NCBI RefSeq assembly: GCF_000519005.1 | Contig: NZ_JAER01000006.1 | Coordinates: 62,001 to 126,000 of the forward strand | Length of the DNA stretch: 64,000 nucleotides | Source of the DNA: Nocardioides sp. J54 | GTDB lineage: Bacteria > Actinomycetota > Actinomycetes > Propionibacteriales > Nocardioidaceae | Direction of reading: 5' to 3' | Part shown: piece by piece, positions 42,288 to 50,613 of the stretch | How the letters are laid out: each line of letters opens with the position of its first letter | Numbering within the stretch: position 1 is the stretch's first letter | Notes under the pieces: model-generated | Databases searched by the model: none | The model's input: the letters and a program-made list of their open reading frames with translations, nothing else | Told to the model about the DNA's origin: nothing | Made by a program: the position numbers and the translations under genes

Positions 42288-43001
42288 CTAGGCAGGCTGG
42301 AACGGCGACAGCGAGAGCGTCGTGAACTGGCCGATGTCGGCCGCGTGGCCGTCGATCAGGGCAGGGACGGTGATCGGCACCTGGCCCGCGGCGAGCTGGA
42401 CGACGACGATCGAGGCCTGCTCCTGCTCCGCACCGGCGAGGGCGCCGCTCCACAGCAGGTGCAGGGTCGCCTCCTCCCCCGGCGCGACCCGCACCGGGCG
42501 CCGGGGCACGGCGTTGCCACCGGCGTCGTGGTCACGGTGCCCGACCTCCGGTACGAACGTGGATCCCCACGTGCCGCGCACACCGATGCCCGGGACGCCC
42601 TCGACCACGCAGGACCGGTCGGAGGTGTTCCGCACGACAAGGGTCGTCACCCGGGTGCCCGCGGCGGCGTCGATGCCACGCAGGGACCCGGTGACGTCGT
42701 CCGGGCCGCAGTGGTCGGGGCCGGGGTCCACGGCGGCACGGGTGCGCAGCAGCGCCACCAGCGCGTCGCCCTGCAGCTGCTCGTCGGCCACCGGCGGGGC
42801 GCCGTCGGGGCTCTCGTCGTAGCCGGGCGGGACCTCCTCCAGCCCGGGCGGGGCGGTGGTGCCGCTCGGGCCGTCCGCCGCGACCGACGTCCCCGGTCCA
42901 CCGGGCGGGCGGTCGTCCGTCCCGTCGGAGCAGCCGGCGAGCCCGCCGCTGAGGGCTCCGGAGAGCACGACGACGAGCAGGGGCGTCCCGAGGCGCAGCA
43001 C
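42288..43001 (-). CDS. DUF4232 lipoprotein
   Basis: 237-residue lipoprotein with lipobox GLAGC at Cys24, an acidic Pro/Gly linker and a C-terminal DUF4232-type beta domain (TTLVVRNTSDRSCVVEGVPGIGVRG ... VRVAPGEEATLHLLWSG). DUF4232 domains occur in many actinobacterial cell-surface proteins with unknown role. GTG 43001 is the start. It is a lone minus-strand gene between the rplA terminator and a convergent aminotransferase. Confidence 0.82.
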   Translation of the reverse strand: MLRLGTPLLVVVLSGALSGGLAGCSDGTDDRPPGGPGTSVAADGPSGTTAPPGLEEVPPGYDESPDGAPPVADEQLQGDALVALLRTRAAVDPGPDHCGPDDVTGSLRGIDAAAGTRVTTLVVRNTSDRSCVVEGVPGIGVRGTWGSTFVPEVGHRDHDAGGNAVPRRPVRVAPGEEATLHLLWSGALAGAEQEQASIVVVQLAAGQVPITVPALIDGHAADIGQFTTLSLSPFQPA

Positions 43002-43064
43002 CCGGTCACCCTACGCAGGCGCGTCGGGCTGCCCGCGAGCCGCCCGCGAACACCGGGGAACGGC

Positions 43065-43099
43065 GACGCCCGCCGCCCCTGCTGGGGACGGCGGGCGTC
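43065..43099 (-). terminator. Terminator of the rplKA transcript
   Basis: Stem GACGCCCGCCGCCCC / GGGGACGGCGGGCGTC with a 4-nt loop and one bulge, 46 bp past the rplA stop on the minus strand. It is very GC-rich and has only a weak T tract. Confidence 0.7.
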
Positions 43100-43144
43100 G
43101 TACGGCGTCGTGGGCGGCGTGTGCCGCCCGGTGCACCGGAGGCG

Positions 43145-43861
43145 TCAGGCGACCTCGTCCTCGACCGCGACGTTCTTGGTGCGGTTCGGGTCGACCTGGA
43201 CGCCGGGGCCCATGGTCGTGGAGATCGTGACCTTCTTCAGGTAGCGGCCCTTGGAGCTGGCCGGCTTGAGACGCAGCACCTCCTCGAGGGCGGCGGCGTA
43301 GTTCTCGGCGAGCTGCTGCTCGGAGAAGGACGCCTTGCCGATGATGAAGTGCAGGTTGGCGTGGCGGTCGACGCGGAACTCGATCTTGCCGCCCTTGATG
43401 TCGGAGACGGCCTTGGCCGGGTCCGGGGTGACGGTGCCGACCTTCGGGTTCGGCATGAGGCCGCGGGGACCGAGCACGCGGCCGAGGCGGCCGACCTTGC
43501 CCATGAGGTCCGGGGTGGCGACGACGGCGTCGAAGTCCGTCCAGCCGCCGGCGACCTTGTCGATCAGCTCGTCGCCACCGACGAAGTCGGCGCCGGCCTC
43601 ACGGGCGGCCTCGGCCTTGTCCGCGTTCGCGAACACGAGGACGCGGGCGGTCTTGCCGGTGCCGTGGGGCAGGTTGACGGTGCCGCGCACCATCTGGTCG
43701 GCCTTGCGGGGGTCCACGCCGAGGCGGAAGACGACGTCGACGGTCTCGTCGAACTTCTTCTTGCTGGCGGCCTTCGCGATCTTGATCGCGGCGAGCGGCG
43801 CGTAGAGCTCGTTCTTGTCGAACGTCTCGGCAGCCGCGCGGTAGGTCTTGCTGCGCTGCAT
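43145..43861 (-). CDS. rplA: 50S ribosomal protein L1
   Basis: 238 residues with conserved [30 protein letters not shown] and [16 protein letters not shown] segments. L1 binds 23S rRNA at the E-site stalk and, in many bacteria, represses its own operon by binding the rplKA mRNA leader. It follows rplK by 63 bp with an AGGAGG-like site before ATG 43861. Confidence 0.97.
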   Translation of the reverse strand: MQRSKTYRAAAETFDKNELYAPLAAIKIAKAASKKKFDETVDVVFRLGVDPRKADQMVRGTVNLPHGTGKTARVLVFANADKAEAAREAGADFVGGDELIDKVAGGWTDFDAVVATPDLMGKVGRLGRVLGPRGLMPNPKVGTVTPDPAKAVSDIKGGKIEFRVDRHANLHFIIGKASFSEQQLAENYAAALEEVLRLKPASSKGRYLKKVTISTTMGPGVQVDPNRTKNVAVEDEVA

Positions 43862-43924
43862 GGTGATTCCTTAGTTAGAAGAGGAGGTGTGGTCAGCGGG
43901 CCAGCGCGGCCCTTCCACGAGTGA

Positions 43925-44356
43925 TCAGGCCTCGACGGTGACGCCCATGGAGCGGGCGGTACCCTCCACGATCTTCATCGCGGCGTCGATGTCGTTGGCG
44001 TTGAGGTCGGGGAGCTTGGTCGTCGCGATCTCGCGCACCTGGTCCTTGGTCAGCTTGCCGACCTTGTCCTTGTGCGGGACGCTCGAGCCCTTCTTGAGGC
44101 CGGCGGCCTTCTTGATCAGCTCCGCGGCCGGCGGGGTCTTCGTGATGAAGGTGAAGGACCGGTCCTCGTAGATCGTGATCTCGACCGGGATGACGTTGCC
44201 GCGCATGGACTCGGTCTGGGCGTTGTACGCCTTGCAGAAGTCCATGATGTTGACGCCGTGCGGACCGAGCGCGGTACCGACCGGCGGAGCCGGGGTGGCC
44301 GAGCCGGCCTGCAGCTGCACCTTGACCAGTGCGGCGATCTTCTTCTTGGGAGGCAT
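43925..44356 (-). CDS. rplK: 50S ribosomal protein L11
   Basis: 143 residues with [34 protein letters not shown], the thiostrepton-binding N-terminal domain, and a C-terminal rRNA-binding domain. L11 forms the GTPase-associated centre with the L10-L12 stalk. The ATG 44356 start follows a 192-bp spacer after nusG that contains several GC-rich hairpins (for example 44470-44500), a likely regulatory leader for L1 autoregulation. Confidence 0.97.
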   Translation of the reverse strand: MPPKKKIAALVKVQLQAGSATPAPPVGTALGPHGVNIMDFCKAYNAQTESMRGNVIPVEITIYEDRSFTFITKTPPAAELIKKAAGLKKGSSVPHKDKVGKLTKDQVREIATTKLPDLNANDIDAAMKIVEGTARSMGVTVEA

Positions 44357-44548
44357 TCCTCTATCTCTTTCTCTCGTGGTCACAGCGAGGACGTCGTCCT
44401 CTGCCACTTGCTGCCGGGGCAACCCGGACATTCTTCCGCGTCTTCGCGCGTACGGCGAATTGCGGGGAGGCCCCGCCACCGGACCGGTTCGGTCCCGGGG
44501 CGTTCCTCGCGCCGGTCGTCAGGGGCAGCGCGCTCGCGCGCGCTCCGC

Positions 44549-45385
44549 TCAGACCCGCTGGATCTGGCTGAAGCTGAGCTCGACCGGGGTCTCCCGGCCG
44601 AAGATCTCGACCAGGGCCTTGACCCGCTGGGCCTCGGCGTTGATCTCGGTGATCGTGGCGTGCAGCGTCGCGAAGGCACCGTCGACGATGAGGACCGAGT
44701 CGTTGACGTCGAAGTCGACGACCTCGACCGGCTTCTTCGCCGGGGTGGCGGCCGTCGTACCACCAGCGGCGGCAGCGGCCTCGCTCTCGGCGGCCGCGGC
44801 GGTGACCACGGCCGGGGCGAGCATCTTCTCGACCTCGCCCATGCTCAGCGGCACGGGCTGGTGGCTGTGACCGACGAAGCCGGTGACCGACGGCGTGTGC
44901 CGCACGGCGGCCCAGGACTCGTCGGTGAGGTCCATGCGGACCAGGACGTAGCCGGGGAGGACGGTGCGCTTGACCATCTTGCGCTGGCCGTTCTTGATCT
45001 CCGCGACCTCCTCGGTGGGGACCACGATCTCGTGGATGTAGTCCTCCATGTTGAGGGAGTGGATGCGGTTCTCGAGGTTCTGCTTCACCCGGTTCTCCAT
45101 GCCGGAGTAGGTGTGCACGACGAACCAGTCACCGGGCTTGGCCCACAGCTCGCGGCGGAACGCCTCGAGCGGGTCCTCGTCCTCGGCCTCGGCGGGCTCG
45201 TCACCCTCGGCAGCGGCGTCGGCGTCGGCGTCAGCGTCGGCGTCAGCCTCGACGTCCTCGGTGCCGGCGAGGTCGTCAGCACCCTCGGTGGACGCCTCGG
45301 GGGCGCCCTCCTCGATGGCCTCGGGGGCCTCGACCTGGTCGGCCGCCTCGTCGATCTCGGGGGCCGAGTCGTACTGCTCCGACAC
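44549..45385 (-). CDS. nusG: Transcription termination/antitermination protein NusG
   Basis: About 278 residues. An unusually long acidic N-terminal extension of ~75 residues includes alternating Asp-Ala. The NGN domain follows ([22 protein letters not shown].. and [12 protein letters not shown]), then an Ala-rich insert (~35 residues) and a KOW domain ([15 protein letters not shown] ... [18 protein letters not shown]). GTG 45385 is favoured by GGAG 6 nt upstream; an ATG at 45397 would add four residues. It sits in the conserved secE-nusG-rplK order. Confidence 0.95.
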   Translation of the reverse strand: MSEQYDSAPEIDEAADQVEAPEAIEEGAPEASTEGADDLAGTEDVEADADADADADAAAEGDEPAEAEDEDPLEAFRRELWAKPGDWFVVHTYSGMENRVKQNLENRIHSLNMEDYIHEIVVPTEEVAEIKNGQRKMVKRTVLPGYVLVRMDLTDESWAAVRHTPSVTGFVGHSHQPVPLSMGEVEKMLAPAVVTAAAAESEAAAAAGGTTAATPAKKPVEVVDFDVNDSVLIVDGAFATLHATITEINAEAQRVKALVEIFGRETPVELSFSQIQRV

Positions 45386-45443
45386 GTGCTGCTCCATCAG
45401 TTGTCCGAAAATGTCAACGACGACCCCACCCGGGAGGGCGGGA

Positions 45444-45707
45444 TCAGATGTCGTCCGCGCCGGTGAAGATCTCGAAGGCGAGCTTGCCGAAACCGAGGTC
45501 CAGCAGCGACACGATCGCGATCATCACGAGGACGAACGCGAGGACGACGAAGAAGTAGGTCACCAGCTGCTCGCGGGTGGGGTAGACCACCTTGCGCAGC
45601 TCGGCGACGACCTGGCGGTAGAAGGTCACCGGCCCGGTGCGCTTCTCGGAGGGCTTGCCGCCGGAGGGGTCCTTGCGGCCCCCGCGGACTGCCGGAGCGT
45701 CCGACAC
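45444..45707 (-). CDS. secE: Preprotein translocase subunit SecE
   Basis: 87-residue single-span SecE. A charged N-terminus ([16 protein letters not shown]) is followed by the amphipathic surface helix [20 protein letters not shown] and one membrane helix ([22 protein letters not shown]). GTG 45707 is preferred over GTG 45716 because the AAAGG site has better spacing. It is clamped to SecYG at the translocon. Confidence 0.93.
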   Translation of the reverse strand: MSDAPAVRGGRKDPSGGKPSEKRTGPVTFYRQVVAELRKVVYPTREQLVTYFFVVLAFVLVMIAIVSLLDLGFGKLAFEIFTGADDI

Positions 45708-45748
45708 GCTGCTCACCCTTTCGCCAGTCGTTCTTTCGTCATCTCTTG

Positions 45749-45821
45749 CAGGGCACGAGGGACTTGAACCCCCAACCTTCGGTTTTGGAGACCGATGCTC
45801 TGCCAGTTGAGCTAGTGCCCT
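45749..45821 (-). tRNA. trnW: tRNA-Trp (anticodon CCA)
   Basis: 73-nt cloverleaf: acceptor AGGGCAC / GTGCCCT, T-arm GGTTCAAGTCC, and anticodon loop CTCCAAA with CCA. The discriminator is G and the 3' CCA is not fully encoded. It lies upstream of secE, matching the conserved actinobacterial order. Confidence 0.97.
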
Positions 45822-45897
45822 CCGCGGCTTCCCCCGGCTCCCGCTCCCCGACCTCGTCAGGGCGCGACTCACCATGTGGAGGATCCACCAAGGGATG

Positions 45898-45927
45898 ACT
45901 CTACCCATCCTGACCACACGGGTCCAA
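45898..45927 (-). promoter_or_regulatory. Candidate promoter for tRNA-Trp / secE
   Basis: Minus-strand TTGGAC (45922-45927) and TAGAGT (45898-45903) with an 18-bp spacer, about 77 bp upstream of the tRNA-Trp 5' end. It probably drives tRNA-Trp and perhaps secE-nusG. Confidence 0.4.
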
Positions 45928-46018
45928 AGCCGGCCCGTCGCCCGGCCGTCGCCCGGCCGTCGCAGAGGCGCCACGGAGCCGTCGCGGCGCCCCCACGGGC
46001 GACCCGGCCACCCCTACG

Positions 46019-47047
46019 ATGGCGGGCGTGCGGGACCTCCAAGCTTTGCCCAAGGCGCACCTCCACCTGCACTTCACCGGCTCGATGCGGCACGCGACGC
46101 TGCTGGAGCTCGCCGAGCGCGACGGCATCCACCTGCCCGACGCGCTGGTCTCGGAGTGGCCACCGCAGCTGACCGCCGCCGACGAGAAGGGCTGGTTCCG
46201 CTTCCAGCGTCTCTACGACGTCGCCCGCTCCGTGCTGCGCACCGAGGACGACGTGCGCAGGCTGGTGCGGGAGGCCGCCGAGGACGACGTCGCCGACGGC
46301 GGGCGCTGGCTGGAGATCCAGGTCGACCCGAGCGGGTACGGCGGCCGGTTCGGCGGGATCACCGCGTTCACCGACCTGGTGCTCGACGCCGTGCGCGAGG
46401 CGTCGGAGCTGACCGGCCTGGGGATGGCGGTGGTGATCGCGGCCAACCGCACCCGCCACCCGCTGGACGCGCGCACGCTGGCCCGGCTGGCGGCGCAGTA
46501 CGCCGGGCGCGGGGTCGTCGGCTTCGGGCTGTCGAACGACGAGCGCCGCGGGCGCACCGAGGACTTCGGCCGGGCGTTCGCCATCGCCGAGCGGGCCGGC
46601 CTGCTGCTGGCGCCGCACGGCGGTGAGCTGCGCGGCCCGGAGCACGTGCGCACCTGCCTCGACACGCTGCACGCGGACCGGCTCGGCCACGGCGTGCGCT
46701 CCGCGGAGGACCCGGCCCTGCTGGACCGGATCGTCGAGGCCGGGGTCGTGCTGGAGGTGTGCCCGGTCTCCAACGTGGCGCTCGGGGTCTACTCCGACCT
46801 GACGTCGGTGCCGCTGCCGACGCTGCTCGAGGCGGGCGCGACGGTGGCGCTGGGCGCCGACGACCCGCTGCTGTTCGGCTCGCGCCTGGCCGGGCAGTAC
46901 GCCACGATGCGCGCCGCGCACGACCTGAGCGACGCCCAGCTGGCCGAGCTGGCCCGGATGTCGCTGCGCGCGAGCCGCGCACCGAAGGACCTGCTGGACC
47001 GCGCGCTGGCCGACGTCGACGCGTGGCTGGCCGGTCCCGACCGGTGA
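46019..47047 (+). CDS. Adenosine deaminase family metal-dependent hydrolase
   Basis: 342-residue TIM-barrel amidohydrolase: metal ligands in KAHLHLHFTG (His14, His16), VGFGLSNDERR, the conserved His-Gly-Gly-Glu APHGGEL, DRLGHGVR and the late Asp-Asp ADDPLLF. The family deaminates adenosine, but in some actinobacteria a related enzyme deaminates aminodeoxyfutalosine in menaquinone synthesis. The GLSNDE variant at the third motif does not settle the substrate. ATG 46019 is taken as the start; GTG 46028 is an alternative. Confidence 0.85.
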   Translation: MAGVRDLQALPKAHLHLHFTGSMRHATLLELAERDGIHLPDALVSEWPPQLTAADEKGWFRFQRLYDVARSVLRTEDDVRRLVREAAEDDVADGGRWLEIQVDPSGYGGRFGGITAFTDLVLDAVREASELTGLGMAVVIAANRTRHPLDARTLARLAAQYAGRGVVGFGLSNDERRGRTEDFGRAFAIAERAGLLLAPHGGELRGPEHVRTCLDTLHADRLGHGVRSAEDPALLDRIVEAGVVLEVCPVSNVALGVYSDLTSVPLPTLLEAGATVALGADDPLLFGSRLAGQYATMRAAHDLSDAQLAELARMSLRASRAPKDLLDRALADVDAWLAGPDR

Positions 47048-47113
47048 CCCCTGTGGTCCGACGGTCACGCGGAGGCGGTTTCGCCGTGCCTGCCGGATGG
47101 GAGGATGGGGGCC

Positions 47114-47716
47114 ATGAGCGAGCAGCCGCCCCTGGCGTCACCGTCCGGCCCCGACCCCTCGTTCGAGCCGTACTCCGCCCCCGCCTGGGGTGACGTCACC
47201 GGCGAGACCGGGACCGAGCCGACCCGGATGGCGCCGCCGGGACCCGCCCCGACCGCGTCCTTCGGCGCCGCTCCCCCGCCGCCGGCCGCCGGCGCCCACG
47301 GGGTGCCCGGCACGCCCGGGGGCCCGGCTGCGAGTGAGGCCGGCTGGTCGCCGTACCCGGTGGCCCCGCAGGGCCAGAACCCCTACCAGGTCCACCAGCA
47401 GTTCGTGACCTACGGCGCCCCGACCCACCAGCTCGCGACCACCTCGCTGGTGCTCGGCATCATCGGCATCGCCGGGATCCTGCTGACGCCGATCTTCCTG
47501 ATCACCTTCCTCAGCGCCGCGTGCTCGCCGTTCGCGATCTGGCTGGGCATCAAGGCGCGCCGCGAGATCCGGGCCAACCCCCGCCAGTACGGCGGCGAGG
47601 GCGTCGCCACCGCGGGCCTGGTGACCGGCATCGTCGGCCTCGTGCTCGGCGTGATCGGGCTGTTGCTGATCGTCGCGCTGTTCGCCTTCTTCGCGGCGAT
47701 CTTCAGCGCCGCCTGA
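47114..47716 (+). CDS. DUF4190 membrane protein
   Basis: 200-residue protein. The first ~105 residues are a Pro/Ala/Gly-rich disordered cytoplasmic region (GVPGTPGGPAASEAGWSPYPVAP). The rest is a DUF4190-type domain with two to three membrane helices (LATTSLVLGIIGIAGILL, FLITFLSAACSPFAIWLGI, GLVTGIVGLVLGVIGLLLIVALFAFFAAIF) around a short basic loop (KARREIRANPRQYGG). ATG 47114 follows GGGAGG. The family function is unknown. It is convergent with murB. Confidence 0.85.
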   Translation: MSEQPPLASPSGPDPSFEPYSAPAWGDVTGETGTEPTRMAPPGPAPTASFGAAPPPPAAGAHGVPGTPGGPAASEAGWSPYPVAPQGQNPYQVHQQFVTYGAPTHQLATTSLVLGIIGIAGILLTPIFLITFLSAACSPFAIWLGIKARREIRANPRQYGGEGVATAGLVTGIVGLVLGVIGLLLIVALFAFFAAIFSAA

Positions 47717-47737
47717 GCCGCCTCCGCGAGCGGCTCA
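47714..47737. terminator. Stop-codon-embedded bidirectional hairpin
   Basis: TGAGCCGC (47714-47721) and GCGGCTCA (47730-47737) form perfect 8-bp arms with an 8-nt loop. The arms contain the TGA of the DUF4190 gene and, on the other strand, the TGA of murB. The two convergent genes therefore end inside one shared palindrome. Confidence 0.65.
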
Positions 47738-48769
47738 GAACTCGGCGCCGACCAGCACCGGCTCGTTGACGAGGGTGATCCCGAAGCGCTCCTGCACGCC
47801 GGCGCGGACCTCCCGGGCGAGGTCGAGCAGCTCGGCCGTGGTGGCGCCGCCCCGGTTGGTGAGCGCCAGCGTGTGCTTGGTCGACAGCGACACCCGCGCA
47901 CCGGGGCGGTCGAGGCCGTAGCCCTTGCCGAACCCGGCGTGGTCGATCAGCCACGCCGCGCTGGTCTTCACCCGCCCGTCCGGCTGCGGGTACGACGGCG
48001 CCCCCTCGGGCACGGCGCCCGGCTCGACGAAGGGGTTGGTGAAGAACGAGCCCGCACTCCACGTGTCGTGGTCGTCGGGGTCGAGCACCATCCCCTTGCC
48101 GCGGCGCAGCCCGAGCACGGCCTCGCGCACCTCGGCCAGCGGCGCGCGCTCCCCCTGCTCGACACCGAGGGTGCGGGCGAGCTCGGCGTAGGCGACCGGG
48201 GCGCTGAGCCCGTCGCGGCGCAGCCCGAAGGTCACGTCGAGGACCAGGTGCCGGCCGGGGTCGGCCTTGAACCGTGAGTGGCGGTAGGTGAACTGGCACT
48301 CCTGCCCGGTGAAGGTGCGCTCGCCGCGCAGCACGCGGTCCCAGACCCGGACCCGGGTGATCGTCTGGGCGACCTCCTGGCCGTAGGCACCGACGTTCTG
48401 GATCGGGGTCGCGCCGGTGGTGCCGGGGATGCCGGAGAGGGCCTCCACGCCGCTCCAGCCCTCCGCGACGGCGCGGGCGACGAGGTCGTCCCAGCGCTCG
48501 CCCGCGGCGACGGTGACGCCGACGGTGTCCCCGTCCCCCTCGTCGTCGACCTGCATCCCACCGCCGGTGAGGTGGACGACGGTGCCGGCGAAGCCCGCGT
48601 CGGCCACGACGAGGTTGCTGCCGCCACCGACGAGCAGCACCGGCTCGCGCGCGGCGTCGGCCTCGGTGACGGCTGCCACGAGCGCGTCGGCGTCCGGGGC
48701 GGCGACGTACCGGCCGGCGGGGCCGCCGAGCCGCAGGGTGGTGAGGTCGGCGAGGGCGGGCTCAGGCAC
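47735..48769 (-). CDS. murB: UDP-N-acetylmuramate dehydrogenase (MurB)
   Basis: 344-residue FAD enzyme that reduces UDP-GlcNAc-enolpyruvate to UDP-MurNAc in peptidoglycan synthesis. Features: TLRLGGPAG start, FAD contacts LVGGGSNLVV and SGIPGTTGATPIQNVGAYGQEV, the catalytic Ser in SAGSFFTNP, and the C-terminal Glu in VNEPVLVG. GTG 48769 overlaps hadB by 8 nt. It replaces hadC at the position this gene occupies in mycobacteria. Confidence 0.95.
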   Translation of the reverse strand: MPEPALADLTTLRLGGPAGRYVAAPDADALVAAVTEADAAREPVLLVGGGSNLVVADAGFAGTVVHLTGGGMQVDDEGDGDTVGVTVAAGERWDDLVARAVAEGWSGVEALSGIPGTTGATPIQNVGAYGQEVAQTITRVRVWDRVLRGERTFTGQECQFTYRHSRFKADPGRHLVLDVTFGLRRDGLSAPVAYAELARTLGVEQGERAPLAEVREAVLGLRRGKGMVLDPDDHDTWSAGSFFTNPFVEPGAVPEGAPSYPQPDGRVKTSAAWLIDHAGFGKGYGLDRPGARVSLSTKHTLALTNRGGATTAELLDLAREVRAGVQERFGITLVNEPVLVGAEF

Positions 48770-49163
48770 GGACGGTCGCCCTGGGCGCCCCGAGCACCTT
48801 GGTGCCGTCGACGGTGACCTCGAGCGCGAGCTTCAGCAGGCCGTCCTCGGTGCGGTCGCCGACCGTGCCGGCGACGGTCACCTGCGCGGCCCCCTCGGCA
48901 GGTACGACGACCGGCTGGGTGAACTTCGCGCCGATCTCGACGACCTCGGCGCCTCCGGTCCACTCGGCGACGGCGCGGCCGACGAGGGCGAGGGTGTACA
49001 TCCCGTGCGCGATCACGCCGGGCAGGCCGACGGCGAGCGCGACCTCCTCGTCCTGGTGGATCGGGTTGTGGTCACCACTGGCGTGTGCGTAGGCGACCAG
49101 GTCGGCGCGGGTGACGTCGAAGGTGATCGTGGGCAGCGCGGTCCCGCTGGTCAGCTCGCTCAT
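48762..49163 (-). CDS. hadB: MaoC-like dehydratase, catalytic subunit (HadB-like)
   Basis: 133-residue hot-dog protein with the hydratase signature AYAHASGDHNPIHQDEEVA containing catalytic Asp31 and His36 (mycobacterial HadB equivalents). HadAB dehydrate 3-hydroxyacyl-ACP or -CoA. It overlaps hadA by one base (TGATG) and is the catalytic half of the pair. Confidence 0.88.
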   Translation of the reverse strand: MSELTSGTALPTITFDVTRADLVAYAHASGDHNPIHQDEEVALAVGLPGVIAHGMYTLALVGRAVAEWTGGAEVVEIGAKFTQPVVVPAEGAAQVTVAGTVGDRTEDGLLKLALEVTVDGTKVLGAPRATVRA

Positions 49164-49561
49164 CAGGCACCTCCGCGGTGGACGAGGGTGGCGGTGGCGG
49201 TGCAGACCAGGGCGCCGTCGGCGTCGGTGATCTCGCTGGAGGTGCTGATGATGTCGTTGCCGCCGATGGACCGGACACCGGTCACGGTCAGCGTCGCGGT
49301 CAGCTCGTCACCGACGACGACCGGGCGCTGGTAGGTGAACCGCTGGTCGCCGTGCACGATGCGGGAGAGCTCGACCTGCTCGGCGGCGAGGAAGTCCTGC
49401 AGTGCGGCGAAGGTCACGACGATGGGGAACGTGGGCGGGACGGTCCCGTCCCCGGCGCCGGCACCGACGGCCGAGGCGAAGGCCGAGACGGCCTCCGCGG
49501 TGACCGGGCGGGGCTGCGTCGCGGGGAAGGCGCGTCCGACCAGGGAGGCGTCGATCGGCAT
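49163..49561 (-). CDS. hadA: MaoC-like dehydratase, stabilising subunit (HadA-like)
   Basis: 132-residue hot-dog protein of the MaoC N-terminal type. It has the fold (FPIVVTFAALQDFLAAEQV... VHGDQRFTYQRPVVVGDELTATLTV) but lacks the Asp/His catalytic pair, as expected of HadA, which holds the acyl chain while HadB catalyses. ATG 49561 is the first gene of a hadA-hadB-murB overlap chain. Confidence 0.87.
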   Translation of the reverse strand: MPIDASLVGRAFPATQPRPVTAEAVSAFASAVGAGAGDGTVPPTFPIVVTFAALQDFLAAEQVELSRIVHGDQRFTYQRPVVVGDELTATLTVTGVRSIGGNDIISTSSEITDADGALVCTATATLVHRGGA

Positions 49562-49659
49562 GCGTCGACCCTAGTCCGGCGCTCGGGCTACTCGCGAGTC
49601 GCGTGCGCCCTGGGCCGGTGCACCACGCCTCCAGCCGGGTACCGGGCGTTCCTCCCGGT

Positions 49660-49793
49660 GGTTGAGGTGCGAGGCCGCCCGCGGCCGAGCCTCGAAACCA
49701 CCGGGCCCGCGGGGCGGACTGTGCTGGGCACAGCCCGGTGCACCGTGACCGCAGGTTTCGAGGCTCGGCGCCGGGGCGCCTCGCACCTCAACC
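49660..49793. repeat. 40-bp inverted repeat, 54-bp spacer
   Basis: Left copy 49660-49699 and right copy 49754-49793 are inverted versions of one 40-bp unit that begins GGTTGAGGTGCGAGGC and ends GCCTCGAAACC, with a variable GC-rich centre. Each copy is also partly palindromic. The 54-bp spacer shows CGGGCCCG and a GTGCTGGGCACAG hairpin. It resembles intergenic elements often seen in actinobacterial genomes and lies in a 503-bp gap between hadA and rpmG. Confidence 0.75.
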
Positions 49794-50004
49794 AGCGGCG
49801 GGAGGGCGCAAGCACCGGCACGCGCTCGGGCAGTGAGCTCCGGTTGGCCGCCAGGCGGGCTGTGCCACCCGCCGGGGGCAACGGCGTGCGCGGCAGCGCG
49901 GCGCCCGCGCCGAAGCGTCGAGGGCAAGCGTGGGCCGAGCGGAGCGAGTGCCTGCGCGCAGCCCTCGACAGGCGACGCGCTCGCGCGATCATGCGCTGCA
50001 ACGA
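49794..50004. other. GC-rich spacer with second long hairpin
   Basis: The remainder of the hadA-rpmG gap contains arms GTCGAGGGC (49917-49925) and GCCCTCGAC (49961-49969) around a 35-nt loop containing CGAGCGGAGCGAGTG, but no gene I can support. It may be part of the same repeated-element cluster as 49660-49793. Confidence 0.5.
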
Positions 50005-50043
50005 CGACGACCCGCCGGCCCCATCGGGGGCGGCGGGTCGTCG
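50005..50043 (-). terminator. Terminator after rpmG
   Basis: 13-bp arms CGACGACCCGCCG / CGGCGGGTCGTCG plus an inner CCCC/GGGG stem, 22 bp past the rpmG stop on the minus strand. Its position fits an intrinsic terminator. Confidence 0.7.
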
Positions 50044-50064
50044 GAGCGCTGGTGGCGCTGGGGT

Positions 50065-50235
50065 TCAGCGGGTCTCGCGGTGCGCGGTGTGCTTGCGGCA
50101 GCGCGGGCAGAACTTCGACAGCTCGATGCGGTCGGGGTCGTTCCGGCGGTTCTTCTTCGTGATGTAGTTGCGCTCCTTGCAGTCCACGCAGGCAAGCGTG
50201 ATCTTGGGGCGAACGTCAGAGCTCTTGCTGGCCAC
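50065..50235 (-). CDS. rpmG: 50S ribosomal protein L33
   Basis: 56-residue L33 starting at GTG 50235 with GAAGGA 6 nt upstream. It is too short for automatic long-frame detection but clear: [14 protein letters not shown] start, two zinc-type Cys pairs (CVDC and CPRC), and the conserved [20 protein letters not shown] core. This is the zinc-binding (C+) form. It lies between hadA and the tRNA pair, as in mycobacteria. Confidence 0.95.
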   Translation of the reverse strand: MASKSSDVRPKITLACVDCKERNYITKKNRRNDPDRIELSKFCPRCRKHTAHRETR

Positions 50236-50293
50236 GAGGATTCCTTCGGGATGCGTCTTGGGGGTGCTGCTGGAACTGCTTCGTCATCTGGCG

Positions 50294-50367
50294 TAGCGGG
50301 GGCGGGACTCGAACCCGCGACACCACGATTATGAGCCGTGTGCTCTAACCACCTGAGCTACCCCGCC
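50294..50367 (-). tRNA. trnM: tRNA-Met (anticodon CAT, elongator)
   Basis: 74-nt cloverleaf: acceptor GGCGGGG / CCCCGCT, D-arm GTAGCTCAGGTGGTTAGAGC, anticodon loop CTCATAA, and T-arm GGGTTCGAGTCCC. It is not an initiator type because position 1 is paired. Synteny with mycobacterial metT supports Met over a lysidine-modified Ile tRNA. Confidence 0.93.
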
Positions 50368-50432
50368 AGGGGGTCAGGGCACCCGCGTCCCCGGCCGTTG
50401 TTCTGGCCGGTTCGGCGGACCCTTGCTCCCAG

Positions 50433-50505
50433 AGCCCCTTTACGGAATCGAACCGTAGACCTACTCCTTACCATGGAGTCGCTCTGCCGACTGAGCTAAA
50501 GGGGC
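50433..50505 (-). tRNA. trnT: tRNA-Thr (anticodon GGT)
   Basis: 73-nt cloverleaf: acceptor GCCCCTT / AAGGGGC, anticodon stem ACTCC / GGAGT with loop ATGGTAA (GGT), T-arm GGTTCGATTCC. It is placed next to tRNA-Met and rpmG in the conserved actinobacterial order. Confidence 0.95.
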
Positions 50506-50613
50506 AACGGCCGAGAACTATATACGCGCCCCCGTGCCGCGCGAAATCGGCGGCACCATCCACGGATCGGGCCACCTCCCCGGCCTCTTCCGGACGCCGC
50601 GGGAGTGCCCGGA

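Noticed and set aside
49562..50004. Protein-coding gene in the hadA-rpmG gap
   Set aside because: Frames in this region are short, arginine-rich and cross inverted repeats, with no ribosome-binding site or recognisable domain.
50294..50367. Initiator tRNA-Met
   Set aside because: The first base pair is G-U rather than the unpaired C-A of initiators, and the anticodon stem lacks three consecutive G-C pairs.
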